This document shows, piece after piece, positions 24,067 through 30,787 of a DNA stretch of 33,534 bases. The stretch's first letter is position 1, and each line of letters begins with the position of its first letter. The notes under the pieces are model-generated. The model had not been told where the DNA came from. It searched no databases and saw nothing but the letters and a program-made list of their open reading frames with translations. Both the position numbers and the translations under genes were made by a program. Origin of the DNA: Anaerolinea sp. (GTDB lineage: Bacteria > Chloroflexota > Anaerolineae > Anaerolineales > Anaerolineaceae); the NCBI GenBank assembly GCA_029975965.1, contig JARKOV010000160.1, forward strand, positions 1 to 33,534, read 5' to 3'.

Positions 24067-24948
24067 TTACCGTCCATTGAGCGTTTCTGTGATGTTCACG
24101 GTCATCCAATCATAGCGTTGATTACCCGCTCCCAATAAGCCGCCTGATGAATCGAACGAATTGTATACCCAGTTCATAAACATATCGGCGTAATCCTCGT
24201 TACGAGCAACGTTATTGACGTTGGAATCCCAATCAGTCCAATTCCTTCGCCCATGATACATATACGGGGGCGCATCACCCTGGTAGCCCAATAATGTACG
24301 CTCATAACTTCCTCCAGGATGGGTACCGAAAACCCAGTTTCCATCTTGATCGATTAATTGTGTATCGTCCAGAGCAAAATAGGGTCGATTTCCATACTCT
24401 TGAGCAAAAGTGTGGCCGAACTCGTGAGTGAATAAACGCGGGTCACTAGCCGCACCAGTTCCACACACAAACCCATTTCCACCACCCGCGTTGCACCCAT
24501 TTCCGTCTCCAGCGAAGGTCGCAGTTACTTCTCCCATGGCCGAAGAAAAGGCTTGCGCAGCAGACGATACCCCTTTCACCAAAGGCTCTAGAGCATGCCC
24601 AATTTCAATTGCTGCCAGGACGATGGCAGCTCTTTGAGCAGATTTTCCACCAACGAACTTTACGCCATAGCTCTTCGCCACCTTGAGCATGTCAAGAGCG
24701 TCTGGTTCTTTGTAGTTACCTTTATACCCCGGTCTTGGATCGTGGCCCGTTGGGTCGCTGTAATTGATGGGATTATTTTGGACGTAACTGTATCGATCCA
24801 GGTCTAGGGGATTATAAGGGTCGGGTATAATGCTGTTAGTATGCTCCCACGCAGCCCGCAGGGACGCTTGCGAGTTGCGGCCGGGCACGTTTTGGGGTAC
24901 GCTTCCCTCGTTGAGCAGACGGGGATGCGAATTCCGGGTACGCTGCAT
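24067..24948 (-). CDS. RHS C-terminal tip 1 with HExxH metallopeptidase domain (5' truncated)
   Basis: About 293 residues. NPLDLDRYSYVQNNPINYSD plus PTGH (about 47-69) is the end of an RHS core. After the P-x4-D-P-x-G-H boundary comes a variable domain with THEFGHTFAQEYG, an HExxH zinc site at 175-179, and NEDYADMFMNW, which supplies a likely third ligand as in gluzincin-type peptidases. Everything N-terminal of the core end is missing. The first ~38 residues are not RHS-like and read into the left end of the IS110 element, so the ATG at 24948 may not be a native start. It is an orphan tip waiting to be joined to an RHS shell, or a relic. Confidence 0.75.
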   Translation of the reverse strand: MQRTRNSHPRLLNEGSVPQNVPGRNSQASLRAAWEHTNSIIPDPYNPLDLDRYSYVQNNPINYSDPTGHDPRPGYKGNYKEPDALDMLKVAKSYGVKFVGGKSAQRAAIVLAAIEIGHALEPLVKGVSSAAQAFSSAMGEVTATFAGDGNGCNAGGGNGFVCGTGAASDPRLFTHEFGHTFAQEYGNRPYFALDDTQLIDQDGNWVFGTHPGGSYERTLLGYQGDAPPYMYHGRRNWTDWDSNVNNVARNEDYADMFMNWVYNSFDSSGGLLGAGNQRYDWMTVNITETLNGR

Positions 24949-25150
24949 CAGGGTCCGTCGAGGCCGGATTGAGAAGTCGTATTTGACAAGCTCGCGATTG
25001 CTGTTTGACGGCCCGTTCGATTACTCAACTGGGAACCCAGTGACTTTGACAGGGAAGCCCGAGTCTGTGTCTGCAACAGCCACCCAAAAAAGAAACGTGC
25101 CCGGCCTTGCTGGTGGGTCCACCAGAACATTTCGAAAGGAGCATACGGAA
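24949..25150 (+). ncRNA. Candidate bridge RNA region of the IS110 element
   Basis: IS110-group elements encode a structured bridge RNA in the non-coding left end, upstream of the transposase, that base-pairs with donor and target DNA. This 202-bp stretch is in the right place and size and carries no believable gene. I did not fold it, and the RNA boundaries are unknown. Confidence 0.3.
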
Positions 25151-26374
25151 ATGTCGCCTGTCAAACCTGGTCCCAAACGTTTCGTTGGGCTCGATCTGCA
25201 TAAATACTACCTGGTCGCCACAGCGGTGGATCAAGACCTGAACAAAGTCTATGGTCCCAGGCGAGTGGACTTGACCGAACTTCAGGGATGGATGGGGAAA
25301 ATACTGACCCCTGAAGATGCCGCTGTACTCGAAATGACCGGCAATACGTGGCATGTGTATGATGAACTGCTGCCACATGTCCACTCCGTTACCGTTGTGC
25401 ATCCGCCGCATGTGGCGCTGATCGTGCGCGCCCAGGTGATGACCGACAAAATCGCCGCATTGCAGCTGGCTCGCCTGCACGCCAAAGGTCTGTTAACCGG
25501 TATTTGGGTGCCGCCCCAAGACGTGCGCGATTTGCGAACGCTGGTGGCGCAACGCCAGAAAATGACCGCCATCAAAACGCAAGCCAAAAACCGCCTGCAA
25601 GCCACTCTGCATCGCTATCACATTCTGCCGCCTGGTGGCAAGCTGTATGAGATCGCAATGCGTTCGTGGTGGCTGGAGTTGCCGGTTAGCAAGCTGGAAT
25701 TGGTGCGGATTCAATCGGATCTCGATACCCTCGCCTTTTCCGAACAACAAATTGCCAATCTCGAAGGCTGTATGGCAGTTTGGGCAGCTGAGGATGAGCG
25801 CGTCGCAATGCTCTTTGAACTCACCGGGGTTGGGCTGGTCACTGCCGTGACGGTACTGGCCGCCATCGGCGACATTTCCCGCTTTCCGGATGCCGATCAC
25901 CTGGTCGGCTATTCTGGACTTGGCGCACGCATCCATGACTCTGGCCTTACCAGCCGCAAAGGCGGGATTACCAAAGCCGGGCGAAAAGAACTGCGTGCCG
26001 TTCTGGTCGAAGCAGCCCAAATCGGTGTGTTACACGACCCGCGTTGGAAAGCCGAATTGGATCGCCTTTCGCCACGCACCGGACGCAATAAAGCCATCGT
26101 TGCCATTGCCCGCAAAATGCTGATCGTCATCTGGCATATCCTGAGCCGGCACGAGGCCGACAAGAAGCTGGATCTGGAACGCCTGGCCCGAAAATATTAC
26201 GAGTTTGCCTACACCGTGGGCAAGGCCAACTGGGGCGATTGCCTGTCAGCAACCGCCTTCATCCGCAAGAAGCTGGACGAGGCCGGGGTGGGCCAGGAGA
26301 TGAGTTCGTTCATCTATGCTCGCCGGCGCATCCTCCTGCCACCCAGCTCATTGCCTCCTATGCCAAAACAATGA
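25151..26374 (+). CDS. IS110-family transposase
   Basis: A 407-residue DEDD-plus-Ser recombinase. The N-terminal RuvC-like domain has Asp15 (FVGLDLHKYYLVA), Glu61 (LEMTGNTW) and Asp99 (MTDKIAALQLARL). The fourth acidic residue normally sits at +3 (TDxxD); here position 102 is Ala. The C-terminal Tnp domain has GVGLVTAVTVLAAIGDISRF, then GYSGLGARIHDSG and RKGGITKAGRKELR, with the expected serine region. The ATG at 25151 follows AAAGGAG by 13 nt. A longer frame upstream has no family similarity. Apart from the Ala102 question the gene is intact. Confidence 0.92.
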   Translation: MSPVKPGPKRFVGLDLHKYYLVATAVDQDLNKVYGPRRVDLTELQGWMGKILTPEDAAVLEMTGNTWHVYDELLPHVHSVTVVHPPHVALIVRAQVMTDKIAALQLARLHAKGLLTGIWVPPQDVRDLRTLVAQRQKMTAIKTQAKNRLQATLHRYHILPPGGKLYEIAMRSWWLELPVSKLELVRIQSDLDTLAFSEQQIANLEGCMAVWAAEDERVAMLFELTGVGLVTAVTVLAAIGDISRFPDADHLVGYSGLGARIHDSGLTSRKGGITKAGRKELRAVLVEAAQIGVLHDPRWKAELDRLSPRTGRNKAIVAIARKMLIVIWHILSRHEADKKLDLERLARKYYEFAYTVGKANWGDCLSATAFIRKKLDEAGVGQEMSSFIYARRRILLPPSSLPPMPKQ

Positions 26375-26390
26375 GCGGTGGCACAAATAG

Positions 26391-26606
26391 GTAGGCGCTC
26401 CTGAAGCCAGGATTTCCCTGACGCCCTGGGATCGAGACCTGTTCCCAGCACTTGGGGCCGTGCTCACCGCTCAAGGCGATTATATCACCGCGAGCATCGG
26501 GCGCGACCGGCAGTGGACGGCGACTGGACAAGTGAATAGCTCAGCCCAACGCTTTCTGCAAGGAAAAAGCGATATGGGATCGCGCGTCCTGTTCAATGGA
26601 CTATGA
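26391..26606 (+). pseudogene. 3' remnant of an unknown gene cut by the IS110 insertion
   Basis: An open frame of 71 codons without a start codon, from just after an in-frame TAG at 26388 to a TGA at 26604. The product reads like real protein (LTPWDRDLFPALGAVLTAQG, then DYITASIGRDRQWTATG) with codon use like a gene. It begins 17 bp after the transposase stop, so the element's right end probably removed the 5' part. The family is not recognised. The direct repeat at 26607 starts immediately after its stop. The rest of the gap to 26721 has an isolated TATAAT (26658-26663) and no gene. Confidence 0.4.
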
Positions 26607-26620
26607 GGTTGGTAAGGTAC
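26607..26620. repeat. Direct repeat GGTTGGTAAGGTAC, copy 2
   Basis: Identical to 23043-23056. It is 102 bp beyond the stop of the tip-2 immunity gene, on the side away from the tip. Confidence 0.55.
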
Positions 26621-26721
26621 AAGGCAGCTGAGACAGCCGCGGTTGACGAAGCTGCGGTATAATCAGGGTACCCCAATACGGAATGCGAACAGCATAAGGT
26701 TCAATCCGATGCGCTCGTCTT

Positions 26722-27168
26722 TCATTTTGGGCGTTTTTCGAGGTCGTCCAGCATGGCCTGAATGACAATAGATAAATCCGTGCTTGCTGGGAAGTTGATC
26801 TGCTTTTCTAAGGGGAAGATCCAGCGACCCTTCCTATCCAGTTCAGATATTTCTAATTCAAATCCTTTTTCAGTTAGCACAATATCATAAGCAATCCCAT
26901 TTTTGGAAAGACGTTTCCAACTGCGCGCTCCGGTCGCTTTTGGAAGCAGGTCTCGACGGAACCTAATCTCCTCCGGAGTTGGATTGGGTAATATTTCGGG
27001 CTTTTCGGATAATATTGATTGAATTATAGGAAGTAATTCAGATTGCGTTGGGTTGACGACATACACAGGTTCAAGGTCCGTAAACGGACCTTCGTTAACA
27101 TAGCGAGCAGGTGTCGGTATGTAGGCTTTATTATTCCAGATTGTGATTGCAGCTGATCGAATATCCAT
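26722..27168 (-). CDS. Candidate immunity protein of RHS tip 2 (CdiI-like role)
   Basis: A 148-residue soluble protein with no signal peptide or membrane segment. It is mixed alpha/beta in character (AITIWNNKAYIPTPARYVNE, then DIVLTEKGFELEISELD) with a Pro-rich turn EILPNPTPEEIRF. No named family is recognised. It starts 8 bp after the stop of the nuclease-type RHS tip 2, with AGAGGG before the ATG, the classical toxin-immunity layout. Being cytosolic is what an inhibitor of a cytoplasm-acting nuclease needs. The role is inferred from position only. Confidence 0.7.
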   Translation of the reverse strand: MDIRSAAITIWNNKAYIPTPARYVNEGPFTDLEPVYVVNPTQSELLPIIQSILSEKPEILPNPTPEEIRFRRDLLPKATGARSWKRLSKNGIAYDIVLTEKGFELEISELDRKGRWIFPLEKQINFPASTDLSIVIQAMLDDLEKRPK

Positions 27169-27176
27169 GCTTCCCT

Positions 27177-27956
27177 CTATTTTATGACCTTCAACACCAA
27201 ATTGACGCCCTGGTTCGCGGCATCTGCTGCAAGTTTCTGAAGCGCTTTCATCTGTTCAGCACCTGCATTTCTCGGTATCGCTAATATCAGATCGCGCCCT
27301 CTAATCATTGTGTTTGTGATTCTCACACCGCCGTATCTAGCACCAGTAAAATTGGCAAGCTTATCAATATAACCTTGAACTTGTGAGGTTAATGCTCCAA
27401 TATTCTGATAGGTCTTTGCCCCTAAGTCAACACTCTTGATACTGGTGGCAATGCCGTTTTCAAAACGATCTATCGTCGGGAAACCGGACAGGTCTCGCAG
27501 TAAAGTACCTCTTCCAATCAATTTTTCTATTGCCCAACCTCTCTGAAGAGTATCAAGACTCCATACACTTGTTCCTATGCCTAAAGATGCCTCAACAGCA
27601 GCTGCGCATGGAGCTACAGCGCTACAAGCCAGTGCAGCAGTCCCCAAAGCTAAAGCCCCATGTGCTAAGCCTTCAGCTGCGATGTACGCCCCTGCTCCTG
27701 CTTTCTGGGAGATGCTTGCTCTTGGGTGTTGGACAATCGAAAGTGCCATGTCCAGGTTATTGCAGGTCGTAGTATAGCTCGGTATACCTCGTATTGCACT
27801 GGCTACGCCCCAGCAATGGCCACTTGGGTCTTGGTAAACGATCGGATTATTTGCAACATACGCGTAGCGGTCGAGTCCTCTACCATCTTGACTTTCTGGT
27901 ACATCTGTATCAGGCTGGCACCAGCGGTTAAGATAAGACCTGCTATTAGGAGTCAA
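27177..27956 (-). CDS. RHS C-terminal tip 2 with PD-(D/E)XK-like nuclease domain (5' truncated)
   Basis: 259 codons. SYLNRWCQPDTDVPES and LDRYAYVANNPIVYQDPSGH (about 28-47) are the end of an RHS core. A hydrophobic Ala-rich segment (about 86-135) may help entry or packing. The C-terminal 120 residues carry WAIEKLIGRG (Glu144), FPTIDRFENGIATSIKSVDL (Asp163, Lys174) and a final VNLVLKVIK. Glu...Asp...SIKS is the layout of the PD-(D/E)XK DNase/tRNase tails of CdiA effectors (recalled). The frame starts with a TTG at the junction with an IS110 fragment, so the native 5' part is gone. Confidence 0.75.
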   Translation of the reverse strand: MTPNSRSYLNRWCQPDTDVPESQDGRGLDRYAYVANNPIVYQDPSGHCWGVASAIRGIPSYTTTCNNLDMALSIVQHPRASISQKAGAGAYIAAEGLAHGALALGTAALACSAVAPCAAAVEASLGIGTSVWSLDTLQRGWAIEKLIGRGTLLRDLSGFPTIDRFENGIATSIKSVDLGAKTYQNIGALTSQVQGYIDKLANFTGARYGGVRITNTMIRGRDLILAIPRNAGAEQMKALQKLAADAANQGVNLVLKVIK

Positions 27957-28150
27957 GGGGCAATTCTCACAGGATGGACTTCGTAAGGGCGGTTCTCCTT
28001 CAGGATGACATAAATTCGGATGAGCAGCTTGCGGCAGACCGCACCCAAAGCCACGCCGTGCGGCTTGCCTTCAGCGAGCTTCTTGTGGTAATACGCGCTC
28101 AATTCCGTGTTGTGCTGGATGCACATCGAGGCGGCTTGCCACGCTATCAC
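27953..28150 (-). pseudogene. IS110-family transposase, C-terminal fragment (minus strand)
   Basis: About 60 codons with QHNTELSAYYHKKLAEGKPH and VCRKLLIRIYVILKENRPYE, the standard end of many IS110/IS116 transposases (HNPxLxAYYxxLxxxGKPxxVAL then RKLL). All N-terminal catalytic parts are missing. It meets a second IS110 fragment head to head near 28150 and abuts the RHS tip 2 sequence on the other side. Confidence 0.7.
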
Positions 28151-28484
28151 CGGTCACGCGCACTGGAAAGCGCAGTTCGAAGCCCTCTCCAGTCGCATCG
28201 GCAAGAAAAAGGCCATCGTGGCCATCGCCCGCAAGCTGCTGGTGGTGATCTGGCACGTCCTGACCAAAGAGGTGGCCGACAACAAGGCCAACCCTACCCA
28301 GGTGGCCTGTTCGCTGTTCGCCTTTGCCCATAAGGTACGTGTGAAGAACCTACCCAAGGGCCAGACCGCGCTGGGATTTACCCGCCAGCAACTCGACCGG
28401 CTTAAGATTGGTCAGGAGGTGCGCCAAATCCCCTGGGGTACGAAGAAATTCACGCTCCCGGAGAGTAAGCTGACCGCCAAGTAA
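28150..28484 (+). pseudogene. IS110-family transposase, C-terminal fragment (plus strand)
   Basis: About 110 codons aligned by eye to the end of the intact transposase: HWKAQFEALSSRIGKKKAIV and ARKLLVVIWHVLTKEVADNK against RWKAELDRLSPRTGRNKAIV and ARKMLIVIWHILSRHEADKK. The divergence shows it came from a different IS110 element. It has no catalytic domain. The following gap 28485-28691 holds a decayed direct repeat and a hairpin. Confidence 0.75.
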
Positions 28485-28555
28485 GCAACGAGGCCAGACA
28501 ACGGAATACGTATCCAAAAACCTGCTTTCGAACAAGCGGGCTGTGGAGATATTTT

Positions 28556-28568
28556 GTTTTTAAGGTAC
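28556..28568. repeat. Decayed copy of the GGTTGGTAAGGTAC repeat
   Basis: GTTTTTAAGGTAC differs from the other copies at two positions over 13 bp. It lies 124 bp beyond the stop of the tip-3 lipoprotein gene, again on the distal side of an immunity gene. Confidence 0.35.
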
Positions 28569-28624
28569 TGAGGTATTGGCTTTCGGCTCAGTCCGAGCTA
28601 TACTGAAGACACACGGCAAGAGAG

Positions 28625-28673
28625 GCGAGCAGAGGTGGTCTTCCACCCCTTCGCTCGTCTTTCAATTATGGGT
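28625..28673 (-). terminator. Hairpin downstream of the tip-3 lipoprotein gene
   Basis: CGAGC (28626-28630) with GCTCG (28653-28657) and GGTGG (28634-28638) with CCACC (28643-28647) form an interrupted stem 35 bp after the stop. There is no T-tract. The segment CGCTCGTCTTTCA here recurs at the end of the tip-2 immunity gene (about 26709-26724). Confidence 0.35.
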
Positions 28674-28691
28674 AAAGTACCAGTGATCTTC

Positions 28692-29432
28692 CTAATATTT
28701 CATAGCAAAATCCGCGAAGCATTCAATATCGTCTGTAGGAATTTCCTCTATTGCTTCAACAGAGCGATTAACTCTCCAAGCGCGTAAGACTTTGTTATTT
28801 GTTACATAACGTGATGTCTCTACTTCTTTATCAAAAGCTATGATAGCTAATATTTCGTGATTGACTTCGGTTCCTTGTCCGGTTTTACATCCATCAGAAA
28901 GAAAACGCTCTGCGCTTTGCAGTTTTGGAAGGATAAGAATATCTACCACGACCCAATATGCTTTATCCTGCTTATCCCGGCTTTTTAACTTGCTAAACAA
29001 CAGCAAATTATTGGTTCCATCATTTGCTATGTTGATGGCGAACTCATGTCCGGAGTAGGCAGTGTCAGGGGGCAAACCTTGACCAAATCCACTTGAGAAA
29101 GTGTCCGGCAGTGGAGGAAACTCCATCCCAATGTATTCTCTTAAGGAATCTGGAACAGATTTATTGCTGATCATAGGTTCGGTCAATGTTGGCGTAGGTG
29201 TAACATCAAGCTGTGTGGGTAGAGATTGTGTGGTCTGTGTAGGTTTTTCCGTCACTGTAGTTTGAGTAGCAGGTCCCCAGGTCGGTGTGGGTCCTTCGAT
29301 GGAAACTGTTGGTTCCGTCACTCGTACTGTTGGGGTAGGCGTGACAGAATAAATATTCGCCATGCTGCAAGCGACCAACAGAATGACAAGTAATAAAGCG
29401 CTAATTGCTATTATAGTTCTGCTTGTTTTCAT
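28692..29432 (-). CDS. Lipoprotein, candidate immunity protein of RHS tip 3
   Basis: A 246-residue predicted lipoprotein. The signal peptide MKTSRTIIAISALLLVILL ends in the lipobox LVAC (acylated Cys22). A Thr/Pro-rich linker (about 30-85) is followed by a globular domain of unknown family (SLREYIGMEFPPLPDTF onward, with two Cys). The ATG at 29432 is chosen because AGGAAGAGG precedes it and the signal peptide then begins normally; the open frame extends further into the RHS gene. It starts 16 bp after the stop of the M23-type tip, so a surface-anchored protector against a peptidoglycan-cutting toxin is a reasonable inference. Confidence 0.72.
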   Translation of the reverse strand: MKTSRTIIAISALLLVILLVACSMANIYSVTPTPTVRVTEPTVSIEGPTPTWGPATQTTVTEKPTQTTQSLPTQLDVTPTPTLTEPMISNKSVPDSLREYIGMEFPPLPDTFSSGFGQGLPPDTAYSGHEFAINIANDGTNNLLLFSKLKSRDKQDKAYWVVVDILILPKLQSAERFLSDGCKTGQGTEVNHEILAIIAFDKEVETSRYVTNNKVLRAWRVNRSVEAIEEIPTDDIECFADFAMKY

Positions 29433-29448
29433 GGAACCTCTTCCTAAT

Positions 29449-30770
29449 CTATCTTGCCCAAAAGCTTCCGCCATATCTACTAATGGTTGGGAGCATTAAT
29501 GATGCAGGAGGAGGGTATGAATAAGCGCTCGTTCCATCATAAAATTTTCCCATCTCGATTTCTGTTCGCTGCAACTTCGATGCATCAACCACTGTAGCTT
29601 GTGCTTTAGGATCCATCAATACTAGCGGATTTACACTTACACCACCAGCCCATCCACCTGGACCTCGAACTTCTAAATGGATGTGGTTGATCTGACCACT
29701 GGTAGGGCTTCCGCCCATGTTCCCAACCCCCGATATTACAGTGGTGGGATTAACTTTATCACCCACTTGAACGAAAGCTGTACCATCGGTATGTCCATAA
29801 GTGATGACATAACCTCCCGCCCCACCAACCATAACCATTATTTTGTATGGCCCCTCATACGTAGCTCTGCCCGTTCCTTCGCTATAAACAGCGTATACTG
29901 TCCCATAAACACCAGCTTGTACAGACGTACCATATGGTGCAAGCAAATCTAAGCCACAATGAAGAGACTGACAATACGCGTATATGTCATCATCGTAGGC
30001 ATAAAGATCATACGCTCTTTGTGTCGGGCCAAACCATTGTACCCCTTCTAATGAAACACCTGAGATGGGTGATTCGAAAAAGATAGGAGGTATAGGTACC
30101 CAATTATCAACATAGTCGGGATCACATTCTGGATCTGCACCAGCCACATCACACGGAGAATGGCCTGATGGATCAACCATCCTTAAAGGATTCCCCCGGG
30201 CGTACTGATACCGATTCCAGTCGAGTGGGTTGTAAGTATTTGGAACCAACGTATCCGGTTGTTGGAACATCATTATACTAGGGTCAAAAAACCTGGCTAC
30301 GAAGTAATATATCCCAATATCCGTCTCTAACTGCCCCGTGTACTTATAATCCGTCGGCATCGCCCCACTGGCGTACCTTACCTCCCCCCATGCTTTGTAG
30401 CGAATCTCGCTCACCACCGCGCCGCTCTCATCGGTGGTCAGGCTGGTGCTGCCTCGCGCAGCACCCTGAGCGAAGCGAAGGGCAGATGGTCGGCGTGCAG
30501 GTAGTACACGTGCGTCTCTACGGTCGTATGAATTCGCATTGCAATTCGCTGGCTGCCAACGTAGTAATAGCTGTGCCATATCACCCCCGTAGGGGGCTCA
30601 ACGCCTGCCGGTTTTGTGGAAACCTGGTTCAGTTTGACCTCGGCTTCGCGCAAAGATACAGCCAACGGCACCAGGTCGGCCTCTTTGGCCCCGCCAAACC
30701 AGCCGCGGATGCTGGCCCACAACGCCGCCAGGGCAAGTGGATCGTCCCCTCCATCGCGCCTTCTCCCCTT
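29449..30770 (-). pseudogene. RHS core remnant with M23 peptidase tip 3, frameshifted
   Basis: The upstream part (about 30483-30700) encodes RHS core WHSYYYVGSQRIAMR and HVYYLHADHL. In another frame GSTSLTTDESGAVVSEIRY and WGEVRYASG continue it through YTGQLETDIGIYYFVARFFD, RYQYARGNPLRMVDPSGH and into the tip. A 29-bp insertion at 30454-30482 separates HADHL from GSTS and causes the shift. The tip is an M23 (LytM) peptidase: HCGLD (zinc His and Asp), TYGH and HIHLEV (HxH). The shell upstream is gone; ComEC begins at once. The ATG at 30579 is in the wrong frame for RHS and is probably not native. Confidence 0.75.
30454..30482. repeat. Short palindromic element inserted in the RHS core
   Basis: A 29-bp insertion containing CCCTGAGCGAAGCGAAGGG (30464-30482), a small fold-back with a GCGAAGC centre. 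Removing it rejoins the RHS phrase HADHL-GSTSLTTD in one frame. The ends are ambiguous by a few bases. Confidence 0.7.
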
Positions 30771-30787
30771 CGTGGTTGATTTCCGCT

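Larger units (their letters stand above)
24835..26390 (+). mobile_element. IS110-family insertion sequence (approximate bounds)
   Basis: An intact-length IS110 transposase with non-coding flanks. IS110 elements lack classical terminal inverted repeats, so the ends are set only by where RHS-like coding stops (left, about 24835) and where a broken plus-strand frame begins (right, 26391). It interrupts the RHS tip array. A 14-bp inverted repeat (24879-24892 with 25093-25106) lies in the left flank. Confidence 0.5.
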
